From Pseudomonadota bacterium (lineage in GTDB: Bacteria > Pseudomonadota > Alphaproteobacteria > UBA8366 > GCA-2717185), in NCBI GenBank assembly GCA_027619655.1, contig JAQCHR010000171.1, positions 1 through 7,606 of the forward strand: DNA of 7,606 bases, given 5' to 3'. Numbering within the stretch: position 1 is the stretch's first letter; every line of letters begins with the position of its first letter. Of this stretch, positions 4,933 to 7,606 are shown piece after piece. Below the pieces are notes generated by a model that saw only the letters and a program-made list of their open reading frames with translations, was not told the DNA's origin and searched no databases. Both the position numbers and the translations under genes were made by a program.

Positions 4933-6036
4933 TCAGGCCAGGCTGGCCATCACGCGGCCGGCGAAGTCATTCACCTTCCGCGCGTCGATCCAGCGCGTGA
5001 CGACGACCAGCTTGAGCGCCGGGTCGATCCAGACGATATTCTGCCCCGCGCCCTGCGCGAAGAAGCTGGTTTCCGGCGCCTTGTCGTAATGCGTCCCGCC
5101 CGTATTCAGCCACCACAGCAACCCGTATGTCGGCTTAACCGGACAAGGCTTGCTGAGGGAATCGATCCAGGCGGCGGGCAGCAGCTGCTTTCCCTCCCAG
5201 GCGCCGCGCTGCACGATGAGCTGCCCCATGCGCGCATGATCCAGGCTGCTGATCCACAGCCCGCCACCCCAATGCGCGCCGCCCGGCACAGACGGCATCG
5301 GTACCCCGTCGATTTCGAAAAAGGAATTGCGGTAATGGTGCCAGATCCAGGTATCGGACGCGCCGATCGGATCCATGATCCGTTCCTTCAGCACCGCGGG
5401 CAGCGGCCGGCGGAAGACCTGCATCAGGCACAGGCTCAGCCGGTTGACGCGCACATCGTTGTATTCCCAGAACGTACCGGGTTTCTGCAGGTCGCGATGG
5501 GTGCCCTTCTTCGAATTGTCGGCGCCGGGCCCGTTCTGCCGGTGCCGGTCGACCAGGTCCGGCTTGTCCCATAGGGAGCCGTCGAACTCGCTGGTCATGT
5601 TCAGCAGGTGCCGCCAGGTAATGTCCCGGTTCTGGTCGGTATCGAAGGCGGCGTCCAGCGCATAGTCCCGCACCGGATCGTCGATACTGCCGATCAAGCC
5701 GTCCGCAACGGCCAGCCCGGCCAGCATGGAAAGATAGCTTTTCGCCGCGCTGAAGGTCACCTCGACACTGGCGATATCGCCCCAGCTGGCGACGACCGCG
5801 CCGTCCTTCAGGATCAGCCCGTTCGGCCCGCCGCGATCCTTGCTGGGTCCCAGCGCCTCGTTCCAGGGCGCCGGTTCGCGCGATTTTTCGATGGCCGCCA
5901 GCCCGGCGCTGAGGTCGCGCGGCCAGCGCGTTTCCGCCGTTTCCGCAAAGGCGACGGCTTCGGCCAACCGTCCCGCATCGATGCCCATACTGCCGGGATC
6001 AGCCCGGCGCAAACCGGCTGACAGCACGTCATCCAT
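4933..6036 (-). CDS. Serine hydrolase, class C beta-lactamase-like family
   Basis: The protein is 367 aa. It belongs to the penicillin-binding-protein-like serine hydrolases (AmpC, EstB-type esterases, 6-aminohexanoate-dimer hydrolase). The nucleophile motif SxxK is Ser96-Ala-Ala-Lys99 (FSAAKS), followed by LLNMTSEFDG (144-153), typical of the esterase-like members. The second motif is Tyr192 in EYNDVRVN; Asn193 directly follows Tyr, and the third position is Asp instead of the classical Asn. The third motif near 327-333 reads AQGAGQN in place of KTG. There is no signal peptide, so the protein is probably cytoplasmic, which argues against a role as a periplasmic beta-lactamase. An esterase, amidase or lactone-type hydrolase is more likely; the substrate is unknown. 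AGGAGG (6042-6047) lies 5 nt before the ATG, a strong ribosome site. It begins 20 nt after the glnK stop, with no room for a terminator, so it is likely co-transcribed with amtB-glnK. Confidence 0.9.
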   Translation of the reverse strand: MDDVLSAGLRRADPGSMGIDAGRLAEAVAFAETAETRWPRDLSAGLAAIEKSREPAPWNEALGPSKDRGGPNGLILKDGAVVASWGDIASVEVTFSAAKSYLSMLAGLAVADGLIGSIDDPVRDYALDAAFDTDQNRDITWRHLLNMTSEFDGSLWDKPDLVDRHRQNGPGADNSKKGTHRDLQKPGTFWEYNDVRVNRLSLCLMQVFRRPLPAVLKERIMDPIGASDTWIWHHYRNSFFEIDGVPMPSVPGGAHWGGGLWISSLDHARMGQLIVQRGAWEGKQLLPAAWIDSLSKPCPVKPTYGLLWWLNTGGTHYDKAPETSFFAQGAGQNIVWIDPALKLVVVTRWIDARKVNDFAGRVMASLA

Positions 6037-6056
6037 GATCGCCTCCTGAAAAACCG

Positions 6057-6395
6057 CTACAATGCGTCCTCGCCGGTTTCCCCGGTGCGGATCCGCACGG
6101 CACGCCCCATGTCATAAACGAAGACCTTGCCGTCGCCAATCTTTCCGGTATGCGCCGCGCCCTGAATTGCTTCGACCACCTGCTCCACCATGTCGTCGCC
6201 GATGGCGACTTCGATCTTCACCTTCGGCAGGAAATTCACCGCATATTCAGCGCCGCGATAGATTTCCGTATGACCCTTCTGGCGGCCATAGCCCCGGACC
6301 TCGGTAACGGTCATGCCATCGATTCCCATTCCGGTCAGCGCCTCGCGGACCGCGTCCAGCTTGTGCGGCTTGACCACCGCCATCACCATTTTCAT
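6057..6395 (-). CDS. glnK: PII nitrogen regulatory protein (GlnK type)
   Basis: The protein is 112 aa, exactly PII size. This trimeric signal protein binds ATP/ADP and 2-oxoglutarate and, in its unmodified state, plugs AmtB. The T-loop contains Tyr51 (RGAEYAVNFLPK), the uridylylation site used by GlnD. The B-loop is TGKIGDGK (83-90), and the C-loop is RIRTGE (101-106). The N terminus MKMVMAVVKPHKLDAV resembles GlnK/GlnB; adjacency to amtB favours GlnK (GlnJ in Rhodospirillum naming). GGGAG (6404-6408) lies 8 nt before the ATG. It starts 24 nt after the amtB stop, so here glnK follows amtB, the reverse of the common glnK-amtB order. The stop is TAG at 6057-6059. Confidence 0.97.
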   Translation of the reverse strand: MKMVMAVVKPHKLDAVREALTGMGIDGMTVTEVRGYGRQKGHTEIYRGAEYAVNFLPKVKIEVAIGDDMVEQVVEAIQGAAHTGKIGDGKVFVYDMGRAVRIRTGETGEDAL

Positions 6396-6419
6396 GTCTC
6401 GGTCTCCCTTTTCAAGATT

Positions 6420-7606
6420 CTACAGGTCGTAGCTGCGTTCGCCATGGGCCGTGATATCCAGCCCCTCGATCTCGTCTTCGTCGGAAACCCGCAACCCGAA
6501 GATCGCCGAAGTCAGCTTGATGATGATGAAACTGGCCAGGGCGGACCAGATCGCCACGGAAACCACGCCGACCGCCTGCACCCACAGGTGATCGCCGACG
6601 CCCATGCCTTCCGTCAGGCCGAGGCCCTGGAAGCTTTCCATCGCCAGGAAGGACAGCATCAGCGTGCCCAGGATACCGCCGACGCCATGCACCGCGAAGA
6701 CATCGAGCGAATCGTCGATCCGGACCGTCTGCTTGATCCATGTCGTCATCCACTGGCAGACGATGCCGGCGACGAAGCCGATGATCAGCGCGCCAACCGG
6801 GCCGACAAACCCGGAAGCCGGCGTGATCGTCGCCAGCCCGGCGACCATGCCGGTCACGATGCCGATCAGGCTGGGCTTGCCGAACTTGATCCATTCCACG
6901 GCGGCCCAGGTCAGCGACGCCGTCGCGGCCGAAATATGCGTGACCAGCATCGCCATGCCGGCATTGCCGTCCGCCGCCAGCGCGCTGCCCGCATTGAAGC
7001 CGAACCAGCCGACCCACAGCATGGCCGCGCCCATCATGGTAATGCCCGGGTTATGCGGCGCCCTGAGCTGATCCGGAAAACCCCTTCGGCTGCCCAGCAT
7101 CGCGGCGAAGACCAGCGCGGACACGCCCGCCGTCACATGGACGACGATACCGCCGGCGAAATCGCGGACGCCCATTTCGGCCAGCCAGCCGCCGCCCCAG
7201 ACCCAGTGCGTCACCGGCACATAGACCACGAACAGCCAGACCGCACTGAAGAACAGCACGGCGGAAAACTTCACCCGTTCCGGATAGGCGCCGACGATCA
7301 GCGCCGGGGTGATGATTGCAAAGGTCATCTGGAACATGAAGAACACGTCCTCGGGAATCGTCCCGACCAGCGCATCGGTGCCGATTCCGGCGAAAAACGC
7401 CTTTTCCAGCCCGCCGATAATCGGGTTGGCATAGCCGCCATCGCCGAAGGCCAGGCTGTATCCTGCGACCAGCCAGAGCACCGACACAAGGCAGCAGATC
7501 GCGAAACAGTGCATCAGCACCGACAGCACGCTGCTGGCCCGCACCAGCCCGCCATAGAACAGCGCCAGCCCCGGCAGTGTCATGAATAGTACAAGGGCCG
7601 TCGATG
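6420..7606 (-). CDS. amtB: Ammonium transporter AmtB (5' end off right edge)
   Basis: This is the ammonium channel of the Amt/Mep/Rh family in the inner membrane, feeding ammonium to assimilation. The reading frame continues past the Met at 7581-7583 to the window edge, and the extra residues STALVLF form the normal Amt sequence leading into MTLPGLALFYGGLVR. That Met is therefore internal, and the signal peptide and first residues lie outside the window. Counting from that Met, the channel residues sit 19 positions below E. coli mature numbering: Phe88 (F107), Trp129 (W148), Asp141 (D160), His149 (H168), Phe196 (F215), Ser200 (S219) and His299 (H318). The twin-His pore is thus intact. The cytoplasmic tail (DEDEIEGLDITAHGERSYDL) has the conserved GLD...HGE pattern that contacts GlnK. 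Its promoter lies outside the window. The stop is TAG at 6420-6422. Confidence 0.97.
   Translation of the reverse strand, partial: STALVLFMTLPGLALFYGGLVRASSVLSVLMHCFAICCLVSVLWLVAGYSLAFGDGGYANPIIGGLEKAFFAGIGTDALVGTIPEDVFFMFQMTFAIITPALIVGAYPERVKFSAVLFFSAVWLFVVYVPVTHWVWGGGWLAEMGVRDFAGGIVVHVTAGVSALVFAAMLGSRRGFPDQLRAPHNPGITMMGAAMLWVGWFGFNAGSALAADGNAGMAMLVTHISAATASLTWAAVEWIKFGKPSLIGIVTGMVAGLATITPASGFVGPVGALIIGFVAGIVCQWMTTWIKQTVRIDDSLDVFAVHGVGGILGTLMLSFLAMESFQGLGLTEGMGVGDHLWVQAVGVVSVAIWSALASFIIIKLTSAIFGLRVSDEDEIEGLDITAHGERSYDL

Noticed and set aside
5328..5343. Second TGGCAC-N5 match (minus strand) as a sigma-54 promoter
   Set aside because: It reads CCGCA rather than TTGCW in the -12 half and lies inside the serine hydrolase coding sequence.
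7581..7583. ATG as the start of amtB
   Set aside because: The frame continues upstream with STALVLF, which is internal Amt sequence, so the true start is outside the window.
6150..7589. A 479-codon + strand reading frame opposite glnK and amtB
   Set aside because: It is a shadow of amtB/glnK with biased, domain-free composition and no ribosome site.

Overview
The window is GC-rich, densely packed DNA, most likely from an alphaproteobacterium and plausibly a Rhodospirillales-like lineage. The main clue is a three-gene proton-translocating transhydrogenase (pntAA-pntAB-pntB, with a split alpha subunit). The active-site residues of PntAA fall at the same residue numbers as in Rhodospirillum rubrum domain I. 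No mobile element, CRISPR array, tRNA or rRNA was seen. Apart from one + strand gene, every gene lies on the minus strand.

Layout, left to right. (1) 1-206 minus: the N-terminal part of a small secreted protein that runs off the left edge. (2) 207-417: an intergenic region rich in dyads. It holds a near-perfect sigma-54 (-24/-12) promoter pointing at that secreted protein, a TATAAT box inside a 9-bp inverted repeat, and two hairpins just past the end of pntB. (3) 418-3439 minus: the pnt operon, transcribed pntAA, pntAB, pntB, with a 14-nt overlap and then a 15-nt gap. (4) 3440-3644: an AT-rich divergent intergenic region with candidate promoters for both sides. (5) 3645-4511 plus: a TauD/TfdA-family Fe(II)/2-oxoglutarate dioxygenase. 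(6) 4534-7606 minus: a tight group transcribed amtB (5' end off the right edge), glnK, a class-C beta-lactamase-like serine hydrolase and a VOC/glyoxalase-fold protein, with gaps of only 24, 20 and 12 nt.

How the genes fit together. PntAA/PntAB/PntB form a membrane enzyme that uses the proton gradient to make NADPH from NADH. AmtB and GlnK form the ammonium channel and its PII regulator. NADPH is consumed in ammonium assimilation, so the two modules are metabolically compatible, but the sequence does not show that they are co-regulated. The hydrolase and the VOC protein have unknown substrates; their tight spacing suggests co-transcription with amtB-glnK. The dioxygenase looks like a single-gene unit of unknown substrate.

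I see no wholly new biological system here. The points most worth a second look are the sigma-54 promoter and dyads at 207-417, the reversed amtB-then-glnK order with an unusual downstream pair, and a weaker sigma-54-like element in front of pntAA.
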